Shown here piece after piece: positions 12,191 through 23,021 of a DNA stretch of 64,000 bases (its first letter is position 1; each line of letters starts with the position of its first letter). Source of the stretch: Epiperipatus broadwayi (lineage: Eukaryota > Onychophora > Udeonychophora > Euonychophora > Peripatidae). The stretch spans positions 529,501 through 593,500 of the forward strand of contig JAQFVV010000349.1 of NCBI GenBank assembly GCA_028023455.1, given 5' to 3'. A program made the position numbers and the translations under genes. The notes beneath the pieces were generated by a model. It was not told the origin of the DNA and searched no databases. It worked only from the letters and a program-made list of their open reading frames with translations.

Positions 12191-12730
12191 GATGAAATCA
12201 CCTGAAAGTACGATTTTATTCCATATATTGTACACGTCATTTTTCATTACTCTATCTCTCTACTGGTTTTAGCTTTGTTTATGGAATGGGTAAGATGAGC
12301 CAGGAAAGTGAATACATGAACCGCAGCCTCCAATGCCAGAATAAGTAGATGGCCAAGCACAAACTACCAGCACATACTGCCCCATGATGTCATGAGAAAA
12401 TATCTCATTTTTAAGCACTAGCTCTCTTGTACCTGGAGTGACCATCCAACTAAGAGTAGGAGGCAGGAAAAATTTGGCACTGAGCCAGCCCTGCTCCGAT
12501 TCTCTGAATCTTAGGGGCTTATTCATTTGGTCTATTTATGAGACCGAAGCCTATTCATGAGGCCTATATATACACACTATTGGACTACTCTAGGAGCTCA
12601 ACATCCAGGTCTGGATAATGCCAAGCTTATACTTTGGAGCACCATAAACACAATGCATCCAAGCAGCTCTGCTTAATCATCCACCCACCTCGATATGAAA
12701 AACACAAATTCATGCATCACTACATCCCAC
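12191..12730. other. Interior of the LTR-like element, no clear coding
   Basis: An 85-codon minus frame at 12269-12526 lies just after the gag-like frame and has higher GC than the surroundings. It has no motif I recognise and no zinc knuckle. The strip may be the element's 3' untranslated region. Confidence 0.3.
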
Positions 12731-14303
12731 TCACAAATTTCTTCCATCGGCTATCTGTATTTTATTGTTCTGAATTATAACTACAATCTGGCTTGGGAGA
12801 CTGATGATCATGATCAGTTCTCCTATGATCCTCTTCTGTATTATGAGGTGACACACTTCTGGATCCTTTTTTGTTGGAAATTTCTTATGCTCAACATCAC
12901 CATGGCGGCTTGCTTCTTCACTTACATATTGTCTTTGCAGATCCTTGTTACTGTTTGATCTTCTAATTACATGGGTCTGGTATGGACCATGAAAACCATC
13001 TGTGGTTTTTCTCTTGTTCCTCTTCCATGGTGGTACTTCATTTTTAGAAATAAATAAATATTTATTTTTAAATAGTTCTTCTGCCATAGCAGTTATTTTT
13101 TTGTTATTTGTAAAAGTTTCTTGTTGCTTACTTTTTTTCACATCTATAAATCCTGAGTTTTCAGACTCCTTTTTGGTTTCTTTTCCTGCATCAGCAAGTA
13201 TATTTTTAATAACTGTCTTTGTAACTTCTTTTTTTGTACTCAGTTTTTGATTTGAGTTTATTGAGCTGTTGTTTATGTTTTCTATATATTGCTGAAAACT
13301 AACACACTTTTCTTTCAGATTTATGGTTTCTCTTTCTATCTCTGTTACTGTTTCAGACTATATATCAGACAATTTTTCTGAAATATTTTCTTCTATATTG
13401 GATAGTTCCTTATTTATATGAGAATTAAGTTTTTGATTATGTTCATTTTCATGTTTTTCATCTTCTTGAAGATCAGAAGATTTTAATTTTGCTTTATTAA
13501 ATTCATTTTCATCCATTTGAAATGCTTTTACTGTGTTTGATATTATTTCAGTCTCAGCTTCCATATATACTGTTTCTTTCTTTTCAATTTTAGAGATATA
13601 TTCCACAATCAGAAGTTTTCCTGAAGGTGGACTGACAATTTCAAGATCACCTTTGTAATTTCAATTTCTTCCTTTTTAACAATCTCAAATTTTGCTTCAT
13701 CAGTAATAGGATATTCAATTTGTGATTCCTTTAAAATATCTTTGGTTGGAAATTCTAAAGTTTCTTCAACTTGCTTTAATTCAACAATATCCTTGACTCC
13801 TTTTCTGTTTTAACATGTTCCTCCATCACTTCCTCTTTAATTTTTAATATTTTGTTAGTCATTTCTTTTATTAACTGGTTGAAATTTTCATTTTGGCTTT
13901 CGGTTATTTCTCTGATTTGTTCTTTCAATTCTCTTTTGTCTTCTTCTCTCTGTTCTCTGTGTTCTTTATCTTCCTCTCTTTTCTTGTTGCCTTCTTCTCT
14001 CTGTTTGTCTCTTTTCTTGTTGTCTTTTTCTCTGTGTTCACTATGTTCTTTTTTCTCTTCCTCTCTTTTCTTGTTGTCTTCTTCTCTTTCTTTATCTCTT
14101 TTCTTGTTATTTTACTCTCTCTGTTCCTCTCTTTTCTTGTTATCTTCTTCTCTCTGTTCCTCTCTTTTCTTGTTATCTTGTTCTCTCTGTTCTTTGTTAT
14201 TTTCTTTTATCATTTCCATTAATTGGGCTAACATGGATGTCTCTCCTGTTCTCTGTGATTGCTTTCGATCGTCTGCTGTCTTCTTGTTTATCTTCTTTCT
14301 CAT
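12731..14303 (-). pseudogene. Decayed gag-like, charged coiled-coil protein of the LTR-like element
   Basis: Minus-strand translation starts with MRKKINKKTADDRKQSQRTG and then MLAQLMEMIKENN. It then runs through an 11-residue repeat of the type DNKKREEQREE, about six units long (near 13940-14200) and predicted to be coiled coil. This is followed by ELKEQIREITESQNENFNQL and a long Lys/Glu/Ser-rich region, ending about 12731 after PPWKRNKRKTTDGFHGPYQ. Stops sit at about 14114 and 13357 and frameshifts at about 13650 and between 14.1 and 13.6 kb. Glu/Lys coiled coils of this kind open the Gag-like proteins of some invertebrate LTR elements; that is the basis for the call. No CCHC knuckle, protease, reverse transcriptase or integrase was found, so the element was non-autonomous or has lost pol. 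A host charged protein captured by the element is an alternative. Confidence 0.5.
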
Positions 14304-15161
14304 GAAGATTTCAATTTTGATAAGCTTCTCTCTCCATCCATACCATGATTTAACTCCAAGTCTTTGTTATGCCTGTTTTATTCTTTATCTACCATTTATG
14401 CCATTCATTTTTATGTTCTTTTTCCACCCCTTTTTGAATAAATCACATCACTGCATCATATGCACTGCTCATATCACATAATCATGATCTGCTTATGCCT
14501 ATGGATAGGCTAGATAGATAAGGCCTCACAGTAGGGTGACAAATGTAACCAGACCACCATACAACCATTTTATTACTTCAGTTGCAACCCTTTCCTAATA
14601 AGCATGTTGCAGGAAGGAACTATCAATTAGCATTCTCCAATGCAGATGTTATCTTCCCTTACAACAATATTTCCTGCTCATCAGAGGATGTAGCACCATA
14701 GAGACTGGAAGCATCAAGACATTTCTGTGTTTGGTTTTCCAAACGGTGCCACTAGAGTTCCATCTCACTACAACCTGACTTACCTAGGCCTAGTTATGCC
14801 AGACATCATGAACAAGTACACTGAGTGATGAGTGATGCAATAACAAACAAAAAATAGAATTGAACAACTGGATAACTAAAATTAATTTTAAGTAACAATA
14901 ATTTTATTTAATAACAGGTTTAAATAAATGTCCATCAAACAAAATATTTCATTGACAGTCCCTCATATCCCTTTGGCCTGCTTCCAATAACATTTTTATA
15001 TGACTTTAAAATGTAATCTGTTGAGAGTATAATAAAGTCTTTCTTTCAATAATTCTTTAACAGTTTATCTCTTTAATCATTTAGTGAACTCACAGATAGG
15101 AGTGTGATATATAGCAAGACAACAGATAGCATAATGAAGACAACTGATAGCATTTTATTCA
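14304..15161. other. Leader side of the LTR-like element
   Basis: This lies between the start of the gag-like frame and the repeat-bearing part of the right LTR-like segment. At 14739-14751 the plus strand reads CCAAACGGTGCCA. Its complement TGGCACCGTTTGG would be a possible primer-binding site, which would set the LTR edge at about 14752 and the LTR length near 2 kb. I could not name a tRNA that fits, and the truncated left copy cannot confirm the edge, so this is weak. Confidence 0.3.
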
Positions 15162-15612
15162 GAGTTCCACTTAATTCAACAAATATTTAATTCAACAAAT
15201 ATTTTATTTACAGTCCATTGTGTATCTGGGTATACATCCAATAATAGGGCAATATGAATTAAAAAATGCAAGTTCTTTAACAATTTACATTTTCCATCTA
15301 ATTTAGAGTTCCACTTAATTCAGCAAATATTTTATTTACAGTCCATTGTGTATCTTGGTATACATCCAATAGTAGGGCAATATGAATTAAAGAATGCAAG
15401 TTTTTTAACAATTTACATTTTATATCTAATTTAGAGTTCCACTTAATTCAACAATTATTTTATTTGCAGTCCACTATGTATCTTGGTATACATCGAATAG
15501 TAGGGCAATATGAATTAAAGAATGCAAGTTCTTTAACAATTTACATCTAATTCAGAGTTCCACTTAATTCAACCAATATTTAATTCAACAAATATTTTAT
15601 TTACATATCATT
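15162..15612 (+). repeat. Tandem repeat inside the right LTR-like segment, four units
   Basis: GAGTTCCACTTAATTCA recurs at 15162, 15306, 15434 and 15555 (periods 144, 128 and 121). Each unit carries TTATTTACAGTCCA or a variant, TATACATC, AATATGAATTAAA and TTCTTTAACAATTTACAT. The left LTR-like segment keeps only two units. Confidence 0.85.
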
Positions 15613-15623
15613 AATATGCAGTT
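15613..15623 (+). repeat. Target-site duplication, left copy
   Basis: AATATGCAGTT here is repeated exactly at 16344-16354 on the other side of the RTE fragment and is present once in segment A at about 11021-11031. Confidence 0.9.
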
Positions 15624-16343
15624 CTGCAGGAAATGTTGCAGGAGTTATCAGATGAAAGTAGGACTAAAGATAAATGTTAAAAAGACTAAAGTAATGTTTA
15701 ATCGGTTTGCTCAAAATATGAAAATAAAGATTGATTATGATGAATTAGAAGAAGTTAACAGTTACAAATACCTTGGTCAGATTATTAATACAGATGGAAA
15801 CATAATGGAGGAAATTAGTCATAGAATTAAAATTGGTTGGAGTGCTTTTGGTAGAAATAACTTGATACTAAAAGGAAATATGCCTATGTGTTTGAAAAGG
15901 AAGGTTTTTAACAAATGTGTTTTACCAGTTTTTACTTATGGATCTGAGACTTGGACACTCAATAGAAGAGCAATACAGAGACTTCAGACCACTCAAAGAA
16001 GTATGGAGAGGTGTATGTTGGGAGTAACAAGAAGAGATCGAAAACGCAATGTATGGGTAAGAGAACAAACAGGTGTTACTGACATCATTGAAAAAATTAA
16101 AAGATTGAAGTGGAGTTGGGCTGGACATATTGCTAAAAGAGATGATAATAGATGGACAATTGAAATTTTAAACTGGATTCCAAGAGATTGTAAAAGACCC
16201 AGAAAGAGACCACATGTGAGATGGATGGATGAAATAAGAAAGTGTGCAGGGGTGATGTGGAGAAGAGAAGCTAAAGATCGGAGATGGATTAAACTTGGAG
16301 AGACCTTCATCCTGCAGTGGATTGATAATGGTTGATAATGATG
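15624..16343 (+). pseudogene. RTE-type LINE, 5'-truncated, C-terminal part of reverse transcriptase
   Basis: The 720-bp insertion encodes the end of an RTE-clade reverse transcriptase and the domain after it. Seen in order: VGLKINVKKTKVMFN, then NSYKYLGQIINTDG, the thumb-region EISHRIKIGWSAFGR, VLPVFTYGSETWTL, TTQRSMERCMLGVTRRDRKR, WAGHIAKRDDNRWTI and a terminal RRWIKLGETFILQWI. The catalytic FADD box lies upstream and is absent. The first codons of the insert (LQEMLQELSDES) are in a different frame from the rest, so there is a frameshift near 15650; the longer open frame seems to start at an ATG inside the duplicated target site. After it the frame is open for about 230 codons, so the copy is young. 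The 3' end is a short TTGATAATGG/TTGATAATG repeat in place of poly-A, as is usual for RTE elements. Confidence 0.92.
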
Positions 16344-16354
16344 AATATGCAGTT
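16344..16354 (+). repeat. Target-site duplication, right copy
   Basis: AATATGCAGTT, identical to 15613-15623, directly after the RTE 3' tail. Confidence 0.9.
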
Positions 16355-17493
16355 AAGCATTTACAATTTACAATTAATTCTTCTAGCATAAATATTGAAT
16401 TGGTCTGCTGCAGACGTATATTTTTATACATAAATTCACCAGCAGTTTCATTTATAATTTATCAATAATAAACATATTTTTATGTAGCTATATTTGTTTA
16501 TAATTTTAGTTTCATTTATAATAAACGTATTTTCATATAGCTACTTTTATTCATAATTTTAGTTCTTTTCTAAGAAAGACATTTTGTTTGTCTTTCATAA
16601 ACACATATAAATATTACATATTTTATAAAATTGTTACCTTCATTCTTTTTTTCTTGTTTATATCCAATCTGTTCCATCAAAAAGAGGTCATTTTATTTAA
16701 GCTGAATGGCGTTATTCCTTTTCATGATGATCACCCAGACAAATCTTGGAGAAACATGGCATTGTAATGAAGAGAGAAAGCTGTTACTGTTTAGCCTTTC
16801 ATCATTATGTTTTCCTTAATAATGTTTTTTTTCATCATTAATAGTGGTTCTTTAACTGCTCTTAATATTTTTTAAAATTAAAATCTTTTTTTCAAAACTC
16901 TTCTTTAACATCTACTTGAAAAATATCTCTTTGAAAACAAATAACTCTTTGAAAAACTTTTTAAAATCTGCCCTGAACTTGCAACTCGACTATATATATT
17001 CTGATTCTTGGATTGATTAAGCAGCCTTTCCCACTGTACCTGATTTGCTATACAGCTCTCATTTAAGCCCGAGCACTTTTTTCTTCTTGAGGATTGGACA
17101 ATCCTTTTCATGCTAAAGATAAGAAATCATAAGGATTAAGCTATGTTTTTCAATTTCATAAGACTGCCTCGAGCGATTATCACACTTTATATGACAACAT
17201 CATTCCAAGTTTTAAAAATGTAATATTTTTAATGAATGCCAGCTTTTATTTATCGTATTTTGAAACTATAAAATCAATAATGATTTATCTTTATTATTTT
17301 CTTTTCTGAATTATAGAAAATGATTTTCTTTCTTAGATTGATGAATCTTAATCAAGATTTGTACTTTTTTTTTAATTGCAGATTTAAACATATTCGTTGT
17401 ATTTCTTCTTTTTAATGACAAATCATGCTAGCCTATTTTAAATGGGGGGGGAGAATCTTTTGAATACATACGTGGAACAGTATATCTGTTTCA

Positions 17494-18430
17494 ATATATA
17501 TATATGTATATGCATGCACAAATAGAACTCTTTAGTTGTTTATGTCTGAAGTCTTTTCATTTACTGGTTTTTAATCTTGTTCACAATTGGGTTATGTTCC
17601 AGGTAGAGTTGCAGATGAGAAGTATATCTGTTTACTGCATTTGTGATGATAGTTGTTACATAGTTAGATCAAACTCAGCAAGCAAAGTTTGACATTTAAT
17701 GGCTCTACATGCTAGAAAAATGAAGTTCATTCATGCGGTGGTTAACAATGTGCATTTATTCTTTCAGCTGCTGGTGGAGATTTTATATTTGTCATGTTAA
17801 ACAGGCAGAAGCAAAGACCAAAAGAAGAAGCAGAATCAATGATGCATCACCATTATTTCTTAGCTGTTTTTTATATTATTCACTTTTGCCAAACACTTTT
17901 TTTTAATTAGCAAGCCCTGATATTTATCAAATTCTTTAATTACAAAAACCAGTAATTTCATTTATTGCCCCATTTGCCAAAACTTTTTAACTGTTTCCAC
18001 AATTCTTTAGTTAAATATGCTAAGAATTATTGTACTTATCCCACTCACAAAAACTCCTTAATTAATTAAGCTCACATGTTTAACAATTCTTACAATATTA
18101 TTAAATGAAATTTAACATTTTCAAAACCAGGATCAAAGCTTTAAAAGAAATTGATTTTCCAAGTTTTTTAATTAAATAAAAAATACCAAATAACTGAGTA
18201 AAAGTTTTATAGATTATTATTTAATTAAGTGTTGTTCCTATAACATAAATTCTAAAACCGAGTTATTTGAAATAACTTTAATTACAATAGAAACAGTTTC
18301 TTTATTTTTTAATAACTAAACTAAAATTGCCTTATATTAATTATAAATCAATATGTGTGTATACTACATATCTATGCTATATTTTAAAAATAAATTATAT
18401 GTTCAGAATGAGTTATTTCAACTTCCCTCT
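17494..18430 (+). repeat. Dispersed non-coding repeat (family R4), copy 1
   Basis: It starts in an AT run and matches 28252-29450 in the same orientation. Shared strings in order include CTCTTTAG, GTGATGATAGTTG, GACAT.TAATG, GTTAAACAGGC, AGAAGAAG.AGAATCAATG, CAAATTCTTTAATTA, CTCCTTAATTAATTAAGCTC and CTATATTTTAAAAATAAATTA. The part TGATGAAGG...GTTAAACAGGC in the other copy resembles retroelement tails. It has no coding potential. Here the repeat lacks the 145-bp insertion present in copy 2. Confidence 0.7.
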
Positions 18431-19049
18431 TCTTAGAGCAAAAACAAATGAAATGGGATTGACTATTATATAAACTTATTGCAGTAAAGAAATTGTCATT
18501 TTTTAAATTAAAATTATTTCAATTATTTAATATTGTTTACTGCTGTCTTCCAATTGGATGCACTCTCAGATATTAATTTTACTACTTGGCTTTTTTAGTT
18601 CGGGTCATATATTAGTCTTCTTAACAGGTTGAAGCTTAATGTTGGTTCTTTCTTTTGTTTTGCATTTCCAATATTGTTCCTGAGCTATAAAATTGATCCT
18701 CATCTTCATTATAACTTCCTGTTCATCTGCAGACTTCATATTCTATTTGCATATAACTTTTTTTAAAAAGAACCTTAATAATTTTATTATAATATAGATA
18801 CTCTTTAAATGGCTCAGCAAAAATAGTCTTATATGATAATGACACTCTTGCAAAGAATTATAGTTTTCTACTGCAGCTGTTCTGGATAAAAGTTCTTCAG
18901 AAAATTTTGTTTTTGAGTTTGCATGTATAATCTAAATATGTAAAAATGTTTTGAAAAATCTCTTTATTGCGCATAACAAAATCTATGAGATATGCATTCA
19001 AGATTGCCTGATTTTTCACCTAAATTGTTGTTATAATCATTCATTATAT
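18431..19049. other. AT-rich DNA, nothing recognised
   Basis: No gene or repeat could be supported in this stretch. Confidence 0.4.
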
Positions 19050-19830
19050 CAAATATAGGGATATGATTTTTAATTATACGAGAATATGCAATGAGTAATC
19101 AAAGTAGTTGGTGAAACAATACCTCTGCTCTTTATAAGCAGCAAATATTTTTTGTAAACACAAACATTTTTCATCAGCTATGTTCATAAATAATGTATTA
19201 ATATCTTCTGGCTTCTGGTTACGACAGTGTTCTATGTCAGCCTTGAAATCATCATCATAATCCATGTTTCATGTCTACTTGTTTTCCTGAATTTGAAGTA
19301 TGTTTTTCTATAGTTACTTTCTTCTCATTCTTTATTTGTATCTCAATTTGTTTCAGATCCTCTTCTGTTACTTATATTTTCTTATTTCCATATTATCAGA
19401 ATGTTCATCACACTCTTCTATGAACATTCAGTCAAATCAGTATTATTAACTTCATCTCTGTCTGTAACACTCTTGGTATCATCAATAGTTTCTTTATTAT
19501 CCATTGTGTAGATATTCTTTTGCCTGATTTTTTTAGTGGAAGCAGCATCATTTTCACTGTTATTCATTTTCTTTTGAACCTCAAATTTACCTTCCATTGA
19601 ATCTTGCACTGTGTCATATTTACTTTGTTTCAATAAACGCTGTTTTTTTTTCAACGTTTCTTTCATTTCCTGTTTCTTTTTCTGTTTACATTCTCACTAA
19701 TTTTGTTTAAGCTCCTGTTTAATTGATTGTTGTTATGTTTTAACTCTTCTATTGAGCGCTGAGTTTCTTTTAACATTTTCTGTATTGAGGGCTGATTTTG
19801 TATCATTAATTCGCAAGTATTTCCATATCC
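19050..19830 (-). pseudogene. Second gag-like, charged coiled-coil remnant
   Basis: Minus-strand frames read QNQPSIQKMLKETQRSIEEL followed by NQLNRSLNKISENVNRKR (about 19810-19690), then after a frameshift MKETLKKKQRLLKQSKYDTV and SMEGKFEVQKKMNNSENDAA (19666-19418). Further on, in another frame, comes MDYDDDFKADIEHCRNQKPE with INTLFMNIADEKCLCLQKIF (19265-19074). The charged, coiled-coil-prone composition recalls the gag-like frame at 12.7-14.3 kb, but I could not show they are homologous. No enzyme domains accompany it. It may be the only remnant of another LTR element in minus sense or a broken host gene. It lies between the two copies of family R4. Confidence 0.35.
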
Positions 19831-20415
19831 ACATGCTTGTCTACTCTCTCAATTATTTCAGGATTTTAGAATGTCACTGGGCTGTTTTTTTCATTCCACC
19901 TTCTCAGGAGCTAAACTCCTATTTTGATTCTTTGATTTCAAGTTGGGGGAAAATATTATCTACTTTTATTTTCAATATTATATAAAATTTCTCTGTTTCT
20001 AATGTGCTAAACTTTTTCTTGCTTCTATTTCATATATGCTTATGACAAACTTAATTATATTCCTAATTTATTAAACTGTTTATGCTTTTATGATAAACTT
20101 TACTATATATTTTAAATATATTAAATCTTTTATACTTTTATATGTATGATGAAGTTAATTTCAAAGCATTGCACCACACTTCCATTAATGTCACTTCACT
20201 TGTAATGTCCATTTCCTATTGCTGTTATTTCTGGTTATATCTTGTGACAATCATTATCAACTAAATATACTTATGATACATTCTGCCAACTGGTTTTCAA
20301 TCTAAGGGTGTTTTTTTATAATTGTTCTCTCACATTGATGTGAAAATAATAAAATACAGTATGTAATGGACAGCAGGCATACTAATATCCAACACCAAAG
20401 ACCAGCACAAGATCT
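19831..20415. other. AT-rich DNA, nothing recognised
   Basis: No feature could be supported here. Confidence 0.4.
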
Positions 20416-20419
20416 ATGG

Positions 20420-20612
20420 CCTAAAAATCAAGAGTGCAGTGTAGTGCTCTCAGATCCAAGGCTCCTCACTGATGAAGGCCATAAGCCAGAAACTAGTTTG
20501 AGGATATTGGATGAGTAGGCACTAGATAGAATATTATACACAAGCCTTCTGGCATCCATTGATTACTCTGTCTTGCTTTGAGTGGCACTACTGTATGGAG
20601 AGAGTTTTTTCT
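20420..20612 (+). repeat. Fold-back element family, right half
   Basis: It contains the conserved strings CTCAGATCCAAGGCTCCTCA, CCAGAAACTAGTTTGAGGAT, ACAAGCCTTCTGGCATCC, ATTGATTACTCTG and ACTGTATGGAGAG. These match the right half of the complete copy at 47.6-47.9 kb. Its terminus points right, toward the left-half fragment at 22175. Confidence 0.75.
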
Positions 20613-20739
20613 AGTTTTAACAATACCAAATATAAAAGCCTATAATAATGCTGTATCATCACTCAGACATTTATAATTGCATCTAGATCACAGAGAGCAG
20701 ATTCTTGGCAAATATCAATTGGCATAGCATGCATCAATA

Positions 20740-20935
20740 AACAGAAAGCTAAAACAAATTTAACAATAAAGAAAATGTTTATTTACAGTACATTATAATA
20801 TAATTCAAATACAACACAGGTCAAATATAACAGAGTTCGAATACAACAGAATTCAATTACAAATGAGTTCAAATACAACTGAGCTCAAAATACAAATTCA
20901 TGTGAATGGTAATGAACTCTTTTTCATGTTAGCAT
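20740..20935 (+). repeat. Short degenerate minisatellite
   Basis: From about 20809 a unit of roughly 18-20 bp built on TTCAAATACAAC or TTCGAATACAAC repeats about five times with changes. The lead-in TTTATTTACAGTACATTATAA resembles the TTTATTTACAGTCCATTGTGT of the LTR tandem repeat at 15.2 kb. Confidence 0.55.
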
Positions 20936-21568
20936 GAAGTGCACTTGATACCTGATAGTTTTAAATATTACTATTTACAAAACTTTACATTATAATGTTG
21001 TATCATCTTTGAAGATTAATAATTATTTTATGATTTATATAAATATATTACATATACTTTCTAAATTAAGATGTACACACATGTATTATAATGGTCATTT
21101 AAAAATTATTTAAAGTTCTTTTAAATTTAAAATATTATTTTGAATGTGCATGTATGTGTGGGATGGAGAGATAGATATATATATGCAACTTGCATAGATA
21201 AATAAAACTTGTAACATTTATTAAAAGGAATTTTAATAAATAAATTAAATCCATGTAATATGACTTAAAATATATATGTATAAAAAGAGACTGAAATAAT
21301 TACATTTCAATTTTTGTTTGAAAAAAGAAAATTAATTTGATCGATAGCAAATGAATCTAAAACAGTAACCAAAAGATAAGAAGTCTTCAATTTATTACTG
21401 TCTTTTAATTACTGATCGATTGTGTACTTGTAATTAAAAAATGTAAAAAAATTTGATAAAGGGGACACATTTTTAGGGTGATTATTATTCATTCATTTGT
21501 TATTTTAATTTTGATTTAGACTGGAGAGTTTGGCAGTAAAAACTTTTTAGCTTTTGTGAATTTTTAAC
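20936..21568. other. AT-rich DNA, nothing recognised
   Basis: No gene or repeat could be supported in this stretch. Confidence 0.4.
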
Positions 21569-21871
21569 ATGGCTATTTATGAAGCAAAAATCGTTCTTGC
21601 CAGAAATATGAAACCCAATGATCATTTGTTGATATGGCCAGAGAACATGCATTGCTAGACACTAAAGGATATTAACCATAAATTATGTAGATTTCTTCTG
21701 GAGCTTCCTGAACTCGAACGTCAATGTCTAACCCAGGATTAATTTAAATAGGCTATGGAAAATGTGTGCCCCGATTGACTTTATTTTATCCTTAAAAAAA
21801 ACCCGAAACATTTAAAAGAAAATCATTTGACAGAGAGAACATTGCCATTCTGCTCAGCAATGGAAGTATTA
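21569..21871 (+). pseudogene. Unidentified broken reading frame
   Basis: One frame from the ATG at 21569 gives protein-like sequence for about 100 codons, broken by four stops and no obvious frameshift. Pieces read MAIYEAKIVLARNMKPNDHL, LIWPENMHC, then TLKDINHKLCRFLLELPELE, RQCLTQD, AMENVCPD and LYFILKKNP. The amphipathic leucine/glutamate pattern and balanced composition differ from the Lys/Asn/Ile chance frames around it. I do not recognise the family. It lies between outward-facing halves of a fold-back element (20612 and 22175). It could be a processed pseudogene exon, part of an unrecognised retroelement protein, or chance. Confidence 0.3.
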
Positions 21872-22174
21872 AAAAAATAAAATACCATGGTAAGATTATT
21901 TTTTAAAAAACTTAAAAAAAACTAACTATATTGATAAGGCCTTGCTTAATCATTGCTATCCATTTATTTTTTATATGCTTGCTGTATGAATGTATTCTTA
22001 AATAATTAGTTTGTATGAATGTATTTTTAAATAATTAGTTTTAATTTTGTGTGTGTGCATGTATATATGTGAATTAATTTTAATTGTGAAATAAATTGCT
22101 GCCAGTGCTTTTTTGTTTAGCAACTTTTATTTTCAAATTGTCATTTTAGCTCTTATCTATTAAGAGAAAAATAT

Positions 22175-22345
22175 AAACAAAGGCAAAAACTCTCCATACA
22201 GTAGTGCCACCTTGTGCCAACCAGAGTAATCAATGAATGCCAGAAGGCTTGTGCATAAATTCCCTATTTAGTGCCTATTCATCCAATATCCCCAGACTGT
22301 TTTCTGGCTTGTGGCCATCATCAGTGAGGAGCCTTGGATCTGAGT
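22175..22345 (+). repeat. Fold-back element family, left half
   Basis: It starts GGCAAAAACTCTCCATACAG, then GTGCCAACCAGAGTAATCAA, AGAAGGCTTGTGCATAAA, CCAATATCCCCAGACTG and CAGTGAGGAGCCTTGGATCT. It matches the left half of the copy at 47.6 kb. Confidence 0.75.
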
Positions 22346-23021
22346 GGTTTAAGAGAAAAATATGTTTTAATTAAAGAGACTTGTAAGTAAAGAGATTGTT
22401 TAATCACTGGTGGAATGATTTGTAAACTGAGGGATCCTGATAAAAAGAATAAAATGTATTATGTTTTATTAAAATTAAATTATTGATAAGTGTAAAGAAA
22501 AACTATTTTAAAATACTAATGCAGATTTTTGAGAGTTGATTGAAAAATATAACCTGCTTTAGGTTCAATCATCTCCATTATCATTTACTTTAAATGCAAC
22601 TATGAAATTTTCACTTGTTTACTCATATTTAAAAATGGTCCCTCAAGGTCATCAATACAATAAAATGGCTTCCCAAAGTGCAGCTGGATTAATTCATTTT
22701 TAGCTGAGCTACCAGTACAATATATATATCCATTTTGCATTAAAATAACAATCAATAACCAAACAGTTTAAATTCACTATAATTGTTCAGACATGCAGGC
22801 CATTACAATATTAAACCTACACATTATGCATTTTCATCCTACATGACTTTAAAAGCAAATGACAGTAAATAGCACTCACCCAGGAGTCAAAGCAAAAATA
22901 TAATTTAGGGTAAGAAATATCTCTAAAACCAAAACAAAATGAAAATCATCCACGAATACCTCAAGTGAGAATAATAGGTATATATATTGTAACCAAAATT
23001 AATGTAGTCCAAAACATATAT
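22346..23021. other. AT-rich DNA, nothing recognised
   Basis: No coding region and no repeat could be supported here. Confidence 0.4.

Larger units (their letters stand above)
15162..17493 (-). mobile_element. LTR-like segment B (right), carrying an RTE insertion
   Basis: This is the second copy of segment A. In minus sense it begins TGAAACAGATATACTGTT at 17493, next to an AT dinucleotide run (17494 onward) that would be the target. After removal of the 731-bp RTE insertion and duplicated site it lines up with 10819-12170 over its whole length, with many differences at CpG. The left (3') edge is not fixed, because the partner copy is truncated: 15162 is the left end of the tandem repeat and 14752 is a possible true edge. 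Orientation, the TG start and the purine run beside the partner copy all point to a minus-sense LTR element from about 17.5 down to 10.8 kb. Confidence 0.65.

Noticed and set aside
13852-14481. A 209-codon plus-strand frame rich in Leu, Ser and Phe
   Set aside because: It is antisense to the Lys/Glu-rich gag-like frame; the LSLFLLS wording is the complement of the charged repeat.
15922-16431. Minus-strand frames of 68-105 codons over the RTE fragment
   Set aside because: They are antisense to a clearly recognised reverse-transcriptase remnant.
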